The notes beneath the pieces were generated by a model, which did no database searches, had not been told where the DNA came from, and worked only from the letters and a program-made list of their open reading frames with translations. Made by a program: the position numbers and the translations under genes. Shown piece after piece: positions 27,331-37,139 of a DNA stretch of 64,000 bases. Source of the stretch: Peribacillus frigoritolerans (GTDB lineage: Bacteria > Bacillota > Bacilli > Bacillales > DSM-1321); contig JAUPFL010000002.1 of assembly GCA_030562215.1 (NCBI GenBank), positions 186,001 through 250,000 of the forward strand. The letters are read 5' to 3'. How positions within the stretch are numbered: the stretch's first letter is position 1; every line of letters starts with the position of its first letter.

Positions 27331-27404
27331 CGTTATAGAGCCTTACCGGAAACTCTATAACGTAAAAAAGGTAATTCAGCTGAATTACCTTTTTTACGTT
27401 ATAG
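27331..27404. repeat. Long perfect palindrome with competing third arm
   Basis: 27355-27404 is a perfect 50-base palindrome: its first half begins CTATAACGTAAAAAAGG and the centre is TTCAGCTGAA. A further arm CGTTATAGAG (27331-27340) also matches CTCTATAACG (27353-27362). The outer arms contain T6/A6 runs, so it can act as a terminator in both directions. Confidence 0.7.
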
Positions 27405-27519
27405 AATGCCAATAAAGAGATAATCTAAACCATAACGAAAGCAGAAGATTAAATACCTTTTCCATCTGTGTTTTCATTCCGAGCTTAATATGGCAGTTAG
27501 GGGCTTCGATTTTAATTGT

Positions 27520-27684
27520 TTACTTCCCGATAAAGAGCGAATAAAGTGTATCTAGATTAATTTCCGGGTTTTCATTGGCAACTGCTATTAATTTTATCTG
27601 CTCCTTTACCCAAACTTCTGAAGATGTTTGATTAGCCTTTTCTTGATTTTCTTCCCCTAAGTGCGAACTAGTTCTCCACGGTCT
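27520..27684 (-). pseudogene. Orphan C-terminal coding fragment
   Basis: 54 codons without a start, bounded upstream by a TAA, containing NQTSSEVWVKEQIKLIAVA and ending NLDTLYSLFIGK. Codon pattern looks protein-like, so it is probably the remnant of a small gene. Family unknown. Confidence 0.3.
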
Positions 27685-27718
27685 TTAATTAAATTAACAT
27701 TAATATTTACAAGTCTAT

Positions 27719-28111
27719 TTATAAAAACCGCTTTCGAACACTTGGCGACGGCAGCATACAGCTTTCTTCTTTCTTTCCGAACCATTTGTAACGGTTCCTG
27801 GCAATGAAATCATAAACGAAGTTACGGATGAAGCTTGGAACGATGATGAAACCGTAAAGCAATTTCCATGCACCTTGTAAGCGGCGGCAAATCCTCAAGG
27901 CTGCAGACGATTTATAGTAGGCCTTATCCTTTTCGATCAGCACCATGCTATCTATATCTGCAGGAACATCATACTTCTTCAGCAACTCTTGTCCTGCCTC
28001 ACTTTGAAGCGAAGCGTAATGAAAAAGCCCCTGCGGATCCCGCTTTATAATGAACTGGACACTCGAATCGCAAAAGTTGCATTCACCATCAAACAAAATG
28101 ACCGGATTCAT
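27719..28111 (-). CDS. Thiol-disulfide oxidoreductase, DCC family (YuxK-like)
   Basis: 131-residue thioredoxin-like protein. The family signature is at the N-terminus: VILFDGECNFCDSSVQFI with the DGxCxxC motif, followed by FHYASLQSEAG and the conserved AALRICRRLQGAWKLLYGF. No signal peptide. Function of the family is not established beyond the predicted redox motif. AGGAGG fits the ATG at 28111; another ATG lies six bases upstream. Frame intact. Confidence 0.9.
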   Translation of the reverse strand: MNPVILFDGECNFCDSSVQFIIKRDPQGLFHYASLQSEAGQELLKKYDVPADIDSMVLIEKDKAYYKSSAALRICRRLQGAWKLLYGFIIVPSFIRNFVYDFIARNRYKWFGKKEESCMLPSPSVRKRFL

Positions 28112-28362
28112 GAACATTCCTCCTATAGAGAGACGTTATCATACTCATGCTTCTATAATACACTACCCGTTTTGGAAAGGCGAAAACGTCTGGAACTGCC
28201 TGGAGTTTTGAATATGGAAGTGATTGTTCGTTCCGGCAAGTCACTAACGGGTGAGTGTGTTGATATAGGCAGTTTTTTGACTGTTATCAAACTGTTATTT
28301 TCCATTAACTAAACTGTAAACAAGCTATGATATGGTAGATACTCCAATGAAGTTCCTTAAGT

Positions 28363-28405
28363 AAAAAGCCGGCAATCCTATATTTAGAGGAACGCCGGCT
28401 TTTTC
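28363..28405. terminator. Terminator-like hairpin
   Basis: AAAAGCCGGC pairs with GCCGGCTTTT around a 20-base loop; symmetrical A/T runs. It lies upstream of the acyltransferase. Confidence 0.75.
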
Positions 28406-28468
28406 ATTCAAACCATAAATGAGGATCAGAAGATATAACTAGTAGTTTCTTTATAGGGGTAAGATTTC

Positions 28469-29436
28469 ATGAAACGTGATCCGTATTTTGATAATGCGAA
28501 AGCTGTTTTAATCGTACTAGTTGTTTTGGGACACACATTAGCTAGAATGGTGGAAGAAAACGAATGGATTTTAACTAGTTATTTGTTTATTTTTTCATTC
28601 CATATGCCAGCTTTCATTTTAGTATCCGGTTATTTTTCAAGAAAGATAAAAAGCAAAAAGGACCTCTGGGGGCTGATTAAGAAAATATTAATTCCATATT
28701 TAATATTCCAGGTGATTTATACCTTCTATTATCAGAAGATATTTGATGAACCAATTGAATTCACAATTTTGACTCCAAGATGGGCTTTATGGTTCTTAAT
28801 AAGCTTATTCTGCTGGAATATATTATTGTTTATATTTTCCTCCAGGAAATATGGAATCGTTTTTTCAATAATTGTCTCTCTAATAATCGGTTACTTCGGT
28901 GAAGTGAATGAATGGTTAAGTTTGTCGAGAACGTTCTTTTTCTTTCCTTTCTTTTTAATTGGATATTTTTAGAAAAACATCATTTTGAATGGGTTAAAAG
29001 AAAAGTAATGCCCTAATAGGCTGGGCTGTACTAGGGTTAATCTTTACCGGTATCTATTTCTATGGGGAAACCACTTGGAGGGAATGGTTTTATGGCCGTT
29101 TAGGTTATAAGGAATTAATGGAAGGCTCCATTGCCCTCGGCTTTATATATAAGTTACTCGTTTACTTAATTATGGGAGCAGCAACTTATTGTTTTTTATG
29201 TATTGTTCTAGAAAGCATACTTTTTTACTGAAATAGGATCAATTACATTAGCTATTTATCTTTTTCATATGTTTTTTCTGGAATATGTTTATAACTCATT
29301 TATTTATGATTGGATCAAGGAAAGTGACCAATACTATGTTTTATTAGTCATACCTGTAACCATTATATTTATATTATCAAGAAAACCGATTGTGAAAGTG
29401 GAATGTGTGTTAACGGGAATGAAAATGAAAGCATAA
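28469..29436 (+). CDS. Acyltransferase 3 family membrane protein (several frameshifts as read)
   Basis: About 323-residue integral membrane O-acyltransferase with ~10 hydrophobic helices. The N-terminus RDPYFDNAKAVLIVLVVLGH carries the family histidine, then SFHMPAFILVSGYFS. Breaks near 28970 (T-run), 29010 (A-run) and around 29210 (two) split it; repair yields WVKRKSNALIGWAVLGLIF and EIGSITLAIYLFHMFFLEYVY. Such enzymes acylate exported carbohydrates or wall polymers; the acceptor is unknown (B. subtilis YkrP is similar). No operon partner. Followed by a terminator and then the large repeat array. Confidence 0.8.
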
Positions 29437-29487
29437 CAGAATCTTAACACCTATAAAGTAACTAACCCTTCAGTTTGAAGGGGTGAG

Positions 29488-29533
29488 ACAGCAGATAAAC
29501 TCGATGAAAATCAAGTTTGTCTGCTGTTTTTAT
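29488..29533 (+). terminator. Terminator after acyltransferase
   Basis: ACAGCAGATAAACT pairs with AGTTTGTCTGCTGT (one wobble) followed by T5. A very similar hairpin, including ATGAAAATC-type loop sequence, ends the regulator at 46024. Confidence 0.85.
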
Positions 29534-29544
29534 GAGGGTTTGTA

Positions 29545-30490
29545 AAACTACCTCAAACGTCGATTTCCACTCCAGGCACTCGCTTTCCGCGGGCGGTCGG
29601 GGAGTCTCCTCGTCGCTTTGCGCCTGCGGTGTCTCCCCTTGACGCGCTTTCCCCGCAGGAGTCTCGCACCTTCCGTTCCAATCAAGTTTGTTTTGAAATA
29701 TAGGTAAAACCTTTTTTCTACAGTGTTTATTAGGGTTTGTAAAACCTCAAACGTCGATTTCCACTCCAGGCACTCGCTTTCCGCGGGCGGTCGGGGAGTC
29801 TCCTCGTCGCTTTGCGCCTGCGGTGTCTCCCCTTGACGCGCTTTCCCCGCAGGAGTCTCGCACCTTCCGTTCCAATCAAGTTTGTTTTGAAATATAGGTA
29901 AAACCTTTTTTCTACAGTGTTTATTAGGGTTTGTAAAACCTCAAACGTCGATTTCCACTCCAGGCACTCGCTTTCCGCGGGCGGTCGGGGAGTCTCCTCG
30001 TCGCTTTGCGCCTGCGGTGTCTCCCCTTGACGCGCTTTCCCCGCAGGAGTCTCGCACCTTCCGTTCCAATCAAGTTTGTTTTGAAATATAGGTAAAACCT
30101 TTTTTCTACAGTGTTTATTAGGGTGTGTAAAACCTCAAACGTCGATTTCCACTCCAGGCACTCGCTTTCCGCGGGCGGTCGGGGAGTCTCCTCGTCGCTT
30201 TGCGCCTGCGGTGTCTCCCCTTGACGCGCTTTCCCCGCAGGAGTCTCGCACCTTCCGTTCCAATCAAGTTTGTTTTGAAATATAGGTAAAACCTTTTTCT
30301 ATAGTGTTTATTAGGGTGTGTAAAACCTCAAACGTCGATTTCCACTCCAGGCACTCGCTTTCCGCGGGCGGTCGGGGAGTCTCCTCGTCGCTTTGCACCT
30401 GCGGTGTCTCCCCTTGACGCGCTTTTCCCGCAGGAGTCTCGCACCTTCCGTTCCAATCAAGTTTGTTTTGAAATATAGGTAAAACGCTTT
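29545..30490. repeat. Five tandem copies of a 194-bp non-coding repeat
   Basis: GTCGATTTCC recurs at 29559, 29753, 29947, 30141 and 30334, so the unit is 194 bases (193 for the last step, one T fewer). Units are almost identical over their whole length. Each has a GC-rich part (CACTCGCTTTCCGCGGGCGG, later GACGCGCTTTCCCCGCAGG, CTCGCACCTTCCG) and an AT-rich spacer with GAAATATAGGTAAAACC. No long open frame fits. Related intergenic elements are widespread in Bacillaceae chromosomes; degenerate copies lie at 49620-50095. Confidence 0.95.
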
Positions 30491-30505
30491 TTGTTATAAA
30501 CTCAG

Positions 30506-30528
30506 CCCTTCATTTTGAAGGGTTTTTT
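30506..30528 (+). terminator. Terminator-like hairpin after repeat array
   Basis: CCCTTCA pairs with TGAAGGG, then T6. The same hairpin (AACCCTTCAGTTTGAAGGG) occurs before the array at 29464-29481. Confidence 0.7.
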
Positions 30529-30777
30529 CATGAAAAGATATTTAGTAATTTACAAGAAAATCTATTTAAAGGGGGATTAAATGGAGGCTCCACTAAAAGG
30601 GTGACAACCCTTATAAAGTTATTTCAGGAAAGAAAATGAAGGTGATTAACCGAAATGTTTCCAAAATTATTAACAGGTAATTACTTTTGTATTTCACTTT
30701 CAATAAATCAACTCTAAACATTCAGATTTATTTTATTATGACTATATAAGATTTTACTATCATCAAAGGAGCGGGAT

Positions 30778-31885
30778 ATGAAAAAGTTTTTCTTCATCTT
30801 CATTTTGGCTTTAATCCCTTTCGCCTCTACGACGGTAAGTGCAGAATCTGACTTACCCCTCAATAGTGAAGCCGGGATCATTATTGACGCGAAAAGTGGA
30901 AAAGTATTATACGAAAAAACATGGATAAAAGTATGTATCCAGCCAGTCTAACGAAAGTTGCCACGGCTATATATGCTATAGAACACGGGGATATGGACGA
31001 ACTAGTTACTGTTAGCAAGAAAGCAGCGAAAGCAGACGGGTCTTCGGTATTTATAGAACCCGGGGAGGAAATAGAGCTTTCCAAATTAATTGCAGGAATG
31101 CTGATCAACTCCGGAAATGATGCAGCCATCGCAATTGCCGAGCATATGTCTGGCAGTGAAAAACGGTTCATGAAAGATGTGAATGAGTTTTTAAGCAAAG
31201 AAGTAAACGTCACCGATACTCATTTTACGAACCCCCATGGATTGTTTGACAAAGACCATGTAACTACAGCCAGTGACCTTGCGAAAATTACCCAATATGC
31301 AATGAAAAATGAAACTTTCCGTGAGTATTTTGGGAAGAAGGTTTTACCATGGGAAGTGGAAACATGGGACACAACTCTCATTACCCATCATAAAATATTA
31401 AAAGGCGAACTCCCCTATAAGGGAATAACCGGCGGGAAAACCGGTTTCGTCAGTCAATCCGGCTACACCCTGATTTCTACTGCCACTAGAGGAGAACAGG
31501 ACTTGATTGCTGTCACTCTAAAAGCTCCTTCAGACAAAGTTGCCTACTCTGATACCAAGCTTTTATTCAACTATGGCTTTGAAAACTTTAAATCAGGCAA
31601 AATTGATAAAAAAGCAAGCTTTATTCAGCGGACTACTCTAATTCCTACACGCTGAACGAAGACTTATACTATACTCATTTAATCAGTGATCAACCTAGTC
31701 TAAAAACGAGTAATGAGGGAATTCTTTCAATCATGAACCAAAAAGGTGAAGCAATAAAATCTTTTGACCTTAACACGGTCGCTGATGTCAGGAACACAGT
31801 ATTGCCTGCCCCGATTAAAAAAGAAAGAATCAATGATAAGCTAATAAAATTTTCTGTCCCTTCTCTAGGGTTGGGAGGATTTTAG
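30778..31885 (+). CDS. D-alanyl-D-alanine carboxypeptidase, S11 family (frameshifted as read)
   Basis: About 370-residue exported penicillin-binding protein that trims the terminal D-Ala of peptidoglycan stem peptides. Signal peptide ~1-22 (KKFFFIFILALIPF...TVSA). Active-site motifs are SLTK (nucleophile Ser; PASLTKVATAIYA), SGN (INSGNDAA) and KTG (GGKTGF). The C-terminal beta domain follows (SYTLNEDLYYTHL, LPAPIKKERINDKL). Breaks near 30912 (A-run) and 31620 (T-run) are each mended by one base. AAAGGAG precedes the ATG at 30778. No C-terminal membrane anchor is evident. Whether it acts in growth or sporulation (DacF-like) is not readable. Confidence 0.9.
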
Positions 31886-31934
31886 AACCCGTTACTATAC
31901 ATACCCAGCTTATAAATAATAAAAACAATAACAG

Positions 31935-31977
31935 AGTGCCCTTATCATCCGCGACTGATAAGAGTACTTTTTTTATA
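31935..31977 (+). terminator. Terminator
   Basis: AGTGCCCTTATCA pairs with TGATAAGAGTACT (internal mismatch), then T7. Confidence 0.75.
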
Positions 31978-32169
31978 AGGTCTTGATGATCTGAGGACAG
32001 GAATATACTAATCGGACAGCACAAAGGTCGTGTTTATGGATAGGCCAACTTGATTATGTGAAATGAGATCATATTCCTGAATTCAGTATATTTCCCGACA
32101 ATAATCAACTGAATTGGAAATGGAGTATATGACCATAATAGTATTAAAAAAACTATTAGGGATGATTTC

Positions 32170-32682
32170 ATGATATATATCTATAATGATTATGGGGGTA
32201 CGCATACCACGTCTTTGGCTGCCGCCTATCATTTAAAACAATTACCTCAATCGGAAAGAAAACTAACTTCGGAAGAAATATTGAATGTAAAATATTTTAA
32301 TAAATTAACGAAAAAAGAGTTTGGAAAGCTGATTTTTCGCGGGACCGATGAAGAAGGCAACTCCGTTTATACAATGGGACATAAAAGAGAGAAACTTGTT
32401 GTTCCGGCATTAAAAGAATTGACTTTACTACTAGAAGGGAAATTTCATTTTAACGAAAAAATAGTATTCTCCAATACATCACCAACAGTGCCTATTGCCA
32501 TGTCTATAGGGGGATATTTATCAAGAGTATTAAAAATTGATTTTATAGGTGTACCATTATTAATTATAGGCACCAAACAATGCTGTGATAATATTTTTCG
32601 TTTGGTTGAAAATACGAAACAAATAGGGAAAGCAGCGAATGGGGAAAAAGTGATTATATTAGAAAATGAAATATATAAGTAA
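32170..32682 (+). CDS. DUF3189 family protein
   Basis: 170-residue soluble protein matching DUF3189: IYIYNDYGGTHTTSLAAAYHL at the N-terminus, RGTDEEGNSVYTMGHK in the middle, and IGTKQCCDNIFRLVENTK near the C-terminus. Such proteins are found in spore-formers and have no established activity. Single gene, intact frame. Confidence 0.85.
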   Translation: MIYIYNDYGGTHTTSLAAAYHLKQLPQSERKLTSEEILNVKYFNKLTKKEFGKLIFRGTDEEGNSVYTMGHKREKLVVPALKELTLLLEGKFHFNEKIVFSNTSPTVPIAMSIGGYLSRVLKIDFIGVPLLIIGTKQCCDNIFRLVENTKQIGKAANGEKVIILENEIYK

Positions 32683-32750
32683 TACTATTAAAAGCTTGCT
32701 TAGCCCATTGAAATTCGTTTAGTGCAGGTTGTAAACTTAATTAGGAATTC

Positions 32751-32779
32751 AAGTCAACAATTGATGTTGGCTTTTTTGT
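32751..32779 (+). terminator. Terminator
   Basis: AAGTCAACA pairs with TGTTGGCTT (one wobble), then T6. Confidence 0.7.
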
Positions 32780-32890
32780 TTATGTTTCTGGATGGATACA
32801 TGTTATACAAGAGGTGGTGCATGTTCAATGAACTTAATCGAACAATAAACCACCACCCGAAAGTGGAGGTTTATTATTGATTCGAGGAAA

Positions 32891-33070
32891 TTACTGTTCT
32901 TGTAAGCTGGTTACAGAAACACTTTGTTTTTTATTTGGATCATCAAGGGGATGGATTGTAGCTGTTCCATTTTGTTCATCCACGTGTTCAATGTAGATAC
33001 TTTCCTCATTATAGGTTACATTAACCATATTTGGTGAAGAAGCAATTTCTTCTGCTCGTTGTGCGTTCAT
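32891..33070 (-). CDS. sspH: H-type small acid-soluble spore protein
   Basis: 59-residue protein of the SspH family, made in the forespore and packed in the spore core. Signature NAQRAEEIASSPNMVNVTYN, then IYIEHVDEQNGTATIHPLDDP. GGAGGTGGC lies before the ATG at 33070; the GTG at 33079 is in frame but overlaps the ribosome site. On the minus strand a hairpin (AAACC-CCAC with GTGG-GGTTT, ~32845-32872) follows as terminator. Confidence 0.9.
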   Translation of the reverse strand: MNAQRAEEIASSPNMVNVTYNEESIYIEHVDEQNGTATIHPLDDPNKKQSVSVTSLQEQ

Positions 33071-33299
33071 TTTAGCCACCTCCTTTGAATTTGCAACATG
33101 TTTAATATTTGTTCCGAATTACTTAGATATACTAGTTGTAATTAAAATTCTTCCAAGAATCCCTTATACCCTTACTTAACGAACTGGTCCGTTAGCTGAA
33201 GATCTAAGGCAGCTTATAATTATGAGATCAACGCGGCAGGCCAGTTCAAAAAATTAAAGGTATAATAACAGAAAATTAAAAAAGTTCAGGGGATGTAAA

Positions 33300-33752
33300 A
33301 TGAATATTAAAGGATTTTCGATTTCTACTAATAAAAAGTATTTAGATGCAGATGTAATACATAATTTTTTGAATCAAGAAGCTTACTGGTCAAAGGGGAT
33401 AGCAAAGGAAACAGTAATAAAGTCAATTGAAAATACGACCTTATGTTTTGGGGTTTATAAGGGTGAAATAGGTAATGAAGGTAGTGAACAAGTTGGATTT
33501 GCAAGGGTAATAACCGATTTAGCAACCCATGCGTATCTTTGCGATGTGTTTATTTTACCTGACTATCGTAAATTAGGATTATCAAAATGGTTAATGGATG
33601 TTATCACCAACAATTCCGAACTAAAAGAGGTTCGCCGGTTTATGTTAGCAACGAATGATGCACATTCATTATATAAAAAATACGGTTTTAATCAGATTGA
33701 TAAACCAGAGCTTTTTATGCAAAAAGTCCGTAAATCCCCATTTCAACAATAA
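33300..33752 (+). CDS. GNAT family N-acetyltransferase
   Basis: 150-residue acetyl-CoA-dependent acetyltransferase. Core motif A is DVFILPDYRKLGLSKWLMD (residues ~84-102), followed by RRFMLATNDAHSLYKKYGF, the usual C-terminal GNAT region. Substrate unknown. Single gene, intact frame; ATG with AGGGG upstream. Confidence 0.9.
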   Translation: MNIKGFSISTNKKYLDADVIHNFLNQEAYWSKGIAKETVIKSIENTTLCFGVYKGEIGNEGSEQVGFARVITDLATHAYLCDVFILPDYRKLGLSKWLMDVITNNSELKEVRRFMLATNDAHSLYKKYGFNQIDKPELFMQKVRKSPFQQ

Positions 33753-33854
33753 GTAATTTAATACAAAGGGATTAGACCCTGCATAATCGTGCACAGAATG
33801 TCGGATGATTAGTTTCAACTCCTGTTATTCTGTTGATATAAGGGAGGTCATTGA

Positions 33855-34726
33855 ATGGATTCGCTCAAAAATATGAATGGTGCCATTAAATTCATTGAAG
33901 AAAATCTTACGAACGAAATTGACTTTAAAGAAGTTGCAAGGCTAGCTTATTGCTCGGAATATCATTTTAAAAGGATGTTTTCCTTCCTTGCAGGTATTTC
34001 ACTATCCGAGTATATCCGCCGAAGACGACTTACACTTGCAGCGTTTGAGCTTAAAAATTACAACATAAAGGTCATTGATATTGCGATAAAGTACGGGTAC
34101 AGTTCACCAGACTCGTTTGCGAGAGCGTTTCAACATTTGCATGGTATCACACCATCAGAAGCGAGAAGTAATGGCCATTCACTTAAAGCCTATCCACCGA
34201 TGTCCTTCCAATTATCCATTAAAGGAGGCAGTGAAATGAACTATCGAATTGAAGAAAAAGAGGCATTTCACATAATTGGAATTAAAAAAAGGGTTCCAAT
34301 CATTTTTAACGGGGTCAATCCAGAGATAGAATCTATGTGGAAAAGTTTAGACGAGAAAACGATAAACGAACTTAAAAACCTATCGAATGTCGAGCCATTA
34401 GGGCTGCTTAGTGCATCTGCGAACTTTTCCGAGGGCCGTTTCGAGGAAAAAGGGAGCTTGATCATTATATCGGCGCAGCAACAACGAGGGAATGTCCAGG
34501 TAACTTAACACAGCTGAAAGTTGATGCGTCTACATGGGCGGTATTCGAAGCAGTCGGCCCCTTTCCAGAAACACTGCAAAATGTTTGGGGACGCATTTAT
34601 TCCGAATGGTTTCCATCCTCTAACTATGAACAAAGTGAAGGGCCGGAAATCCTTTGGAATGAAAATAAAGACATAACCTCACCAACATTTAGAAGTGAAA
34701 TATGGATCCCCGTTATGAAAAAGTAA
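33855..34726 (+). CDS. AraC family regulator with effector-binding domain (frameshifted as read)
   Basis: About 290-residue regulator. Two helix-turn-helices at the N-terminus (~1-105: [21 protein letters not shown], then [20 protein letters not shown]) are followed by a GyrI-like/BmrR-type effector-binding domain (~118-290). One added G near 34453 joins it ([21 protein letters not shown]). GGGAGG precedes the ATG. This architecture often senses amphipathic drugs or macrolides; target genes are unknown. Confidence 0.85.
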
Positions 34727-34875
34727 GCATAGCAGGAGAAGGGTTTACCGGAAGAGCTGTCTTATGGCAGCTTTTTCTTATGGAACAAACAGGGTAGGAT
34801 AAGGGAATAAGAGGTAATATTTGCTTTAACGAGCTATAATGATGGGTAGAAAGTGCTTATATAAGGAGATTAAAA

Positions 34876-35334
34876 ATGCCTGTTATTGAGTATCAACAAT
34901 TTATTAAAGCACCAGTTGAATTATGTTTTGACCTAGCTAGGAGTGTGGATATCCATACTAAAACGACAGCGAAAACAAAGGAAATTGCTGTTGATGGTGT
35001 AACAGAAGGGCTATTAGAGGAGGGAGATACAGTTACTTGGGAAGCCATACATTTTGGTATAAAACAAAGGCTGAAAGCCAAAGTGACACTAATGGAAAAA
35101 CCAAATAAGTTTGTAGATATTATGGTGAAGGGAGCATTCCATTCCTTCGTACACACACACATGAGTTTATAGAGGAATCAGGCGGAACTATAATGATGGA
35201 TACATTTCAATATAAGTCACCGTTCGGACCAATTGGAGTTTTAGCTGATAAGATGTTTTTAGAGAAATATATGAGAGCATTTATCGTTTCTCGTGCAAAG
35301 GCACTGAAAAAGATTGCCGAGAATATGCAATAAC
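34876..35334 (+). CDS. SRPBCC family protein (frameshifted as read)
   Basis: About 152-residue START-like lipid/hydrophobic ligand-binding fold: IEYQQFIKAPVELCFDLARS at the N-terminus, WEAIHFGIKQRLKAKVTL in the beta sheet, and the long C-terminal helix (MRAFIVSRAKALKKIAENM). One added base in the CACACAC tract near 35157 joins the halves. Function unknown; family members act as ligand carriers or ring-opening accessory proteins. Confidence 0.8.
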
Positions 35335-35465
35335 CTTGGTTCTAATGCTTTACATTAAATATCAGGGATTGCTGCGGCAGCCTTTTTTGTTCCACTAAAC
35401 GGGGCGTTCAGTAAAATATCAAGAATAACTAATTCACTGCTCAAGAATGAAGGAGATCATGAATA

Positions 35466-35801
35466 ATGAAATTATTCCCTAAAAAATTCCCTAACGATGA
35501 AGATGGGCAAGTGTTAAAAATGCTATATAAACAAGGTGTTGATTTTAATGAGCCACAGGATGTAGAATTTTTTATTGCGGTTCCAGATAAACAGAGTGGT
35601 GAAGCTGTATTAAAATCATTCAGAGATGACGGGCTTATTTGTGAATTGGAACAAGATGATGAAACAGAAGAGTGGACTTGTTATTGTTTACAAAAAATGC
35701 TTTTAAATTACGAAGAAATTATTGATATACAAAAACGACTTGATGGACTAAGTATACCTTATGGTGGGCAAACAGATGGATGGGTAGTAATGATTGATTA
35801 A
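35466..35801 (+). CDS. RraB-like ribonuclease E inhibitor domain protein
   Basis: 111-residue protein of the RraB fold: DVEFFIAVPDKQSGEAVLKSF, then TCYCLQKMLLNYEEI and a C-terminal YGGQTDGWVVMID with the typical D-GW pattern. In E. coli RraB modulates RNase E; Bacillaceae usually lack RNase E, so the target here is unknown. AAGGAG precedes the ATG; frame intact. Confidence 0.8.
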   Translation: MKLFPKKFPNDEDGQVLKMLYKQGVDFNEPQDVEFFIAVPDKQSGEAVLKSFRDDGLICELEQDDETEEWTCYCLQKMLLNYEEIIDIQKRLDGLSIPYGGQTDGWVVMID

Positions 35802-36297
35802 TAACTGTAATTGTTATAAAACTATCAGTTCTTGATGAACGAACGGGTGCTTTTGTTGAAGTTCGGAGCTGTCTTATCACCGGCACCCTGAACGTTAGCA
35901 AATGGCTCGGCTCAGCGGTACAACCGTATTAGGCCCGCGGATACAACCGACCTTTAATTATAATTACGGATCAAATCGTTTTCAGCGATCAGATCTTTTC
36001 TTTTGTTTTTATAAGAATAACACAAGCAGAACAAATGTTCCAGTGTAAATGTGTAAATTTATTACTTTTTTCAAAAATCACTCTTGTAAAGGGTATAGTT
36101 GAAGAAGCAAGCGAATCATAAACCTAAGGTTGAGCAGAATGAGACAGGCGATGGGTATGTATTTGTTTCATGAAAATGTGATAAACGAAGAGTTAAAACA
36201 AGAATAGTTGAATTAGAGAGGTCAATCCAAGGGGATCAGAATGAGTACGCGATATGTAAGGTTGATATGAGTCTGAGTCATCCTTTTGGAACTAAAA
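35802..36297. other. Intergenic region without clear gene
   Basis: About 495 bases. An imperfect hairpin (GATCAAATCG with CGATCAGATC, then a T-rich tract, ~35967-36005) may end the RraB gene. A 22-codon frame at about 36138 has only a weak ribosome site and no known match. Nothing else supportable. Confidence 0.4.
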
Positions 36298-36332
36298 AAA
36301 GTACTTTGATAAGCACGGTATCAAAGTACTTT
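36298..36332 (-). terminator. Terminator of coat-like repeat gene
   Basis: AAAGTACTTTGATA pairs with TATCAAAGTACTTT around a 7-base loop; on the minus strand a T7 run follows. Confidence 0.85.
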
Positions 36333-36344
36333 CTATTTAACAAA

Positions 36345-37023
36345 CTACCAATTCCATGACAAATGACACCCAAAGTCAACATGGCATTTTTTCTGTTTAC
36401 AACAATGATCGTGATGTTCATTATCGCAGCGTTTTTTCTTCTTACAACAATGATCGTGATGCTCATTATCGCAGCGTTTTTCTTCTTACAACAATCGTGA
36501 TGTTCATTATCGCAGCGTTTTTCTTCTTACAACAATCGTGATGCTCATTATCGCAGCGTTTTTCTTCTTACAACAATCGTGATGCTCATTATCGCAGCGT
36601 TTTTTCTTCTTACAACAATCGTGATGCTCATTATCGCAGCGTTTTTTCTTCTTACAACAATCGTGATGCTCATTATCGCAGTGTTTTTCTTCTTACAACA
36701 ATCGTGATGCTCATTATCGCAGTGTTTTTCTTCTTACAACAATCGTGATGCTCATTATCGCAGCATTTTTTCTGCTTCCAACAATGATCGTGATGTTCAT
36801 TATCGCAGCATTTTTTCTGCTTCCAACAATGATCGTGATGTTCATTATCGCAGCATTTTTTCTGCTTCCAACAATGATTGTGATGTTCATTATCGCAGCA
36901 TTTTTCCTGCTTCCAGCAATGATCGTGATGTTCATTATCGCAGCATTTTTTCTGCTTCCAACAATGATCGTGATGTTCATTATCGTAGTGTTTCTTCTTA
37001 CAACAATCCTCGTGATAAGACAT
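36345..37023 (-). CDS. Cys/His/Lys-rich tandem-repeat spore-coat-like protein (frameshifted in several repeats as read)
   Basis: After MSYHEDCCKKKHYDNEHH the protein is built of about 15 repeats. Five early units are 15 residues (HDHCWKQKKCCDNEH, 45 bp); later ones are 14 (HDCCKKKKRCDNEH, 42 bp). It closes with CCKQKKCHVDFGC and a stop at 36345-36347. In the later units the A-run coding for KKKK is 6 long in some copies and 5 in others; only A6 keeps frame, so the single frame stops at 36673 as read. Reconstructed length is about 220 residues, roughly a fifth Cys plus His. No signal peptide. Such composition fits a cross-linked or metal-binding coat protein, and the neighbour upstream is coat-like; this is inference. 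Confidence 0.6.
36400..37005 (-). repeat. Minisatellite, 41/42/45-bp units
   Basis: About 15 direct repeats, each containing (plus strand) GTGATGNTCATTATCGCAG. Units fall into a 45-bp class (36770-37000) and a 41/42-bp class (36400-36770) that differ by ATGATC versus ATC and by the length of the T-run. Confidence 0.9.
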
Positions 37024-37139
37024 AGAACCGTCACTCCTTTCTATCTTTTAAAATATAAATAAAAGCAAAGCCTTCTCTATTTAGAGAGGGCTTTTCTAGT
37101 CAAGACAAAACTAACATTTAAGTTGCTTATGGCGCAGCA

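Noticed and set aside
29545..30490. CRISPR-like or rRNA-like array
   Set aside because: Units are 194 bp and contiguous, without short repeats separated by unique spacers, and show no rRNA or tRNA sequence.
36745..37062. 105-codon hydrophobic repetitive frame on the plus strand
   Set aside because: Antisense shadow of the Cys/His repeat gene; no ribosome site, and the terminator at 36298 is oriented for the minus gene.
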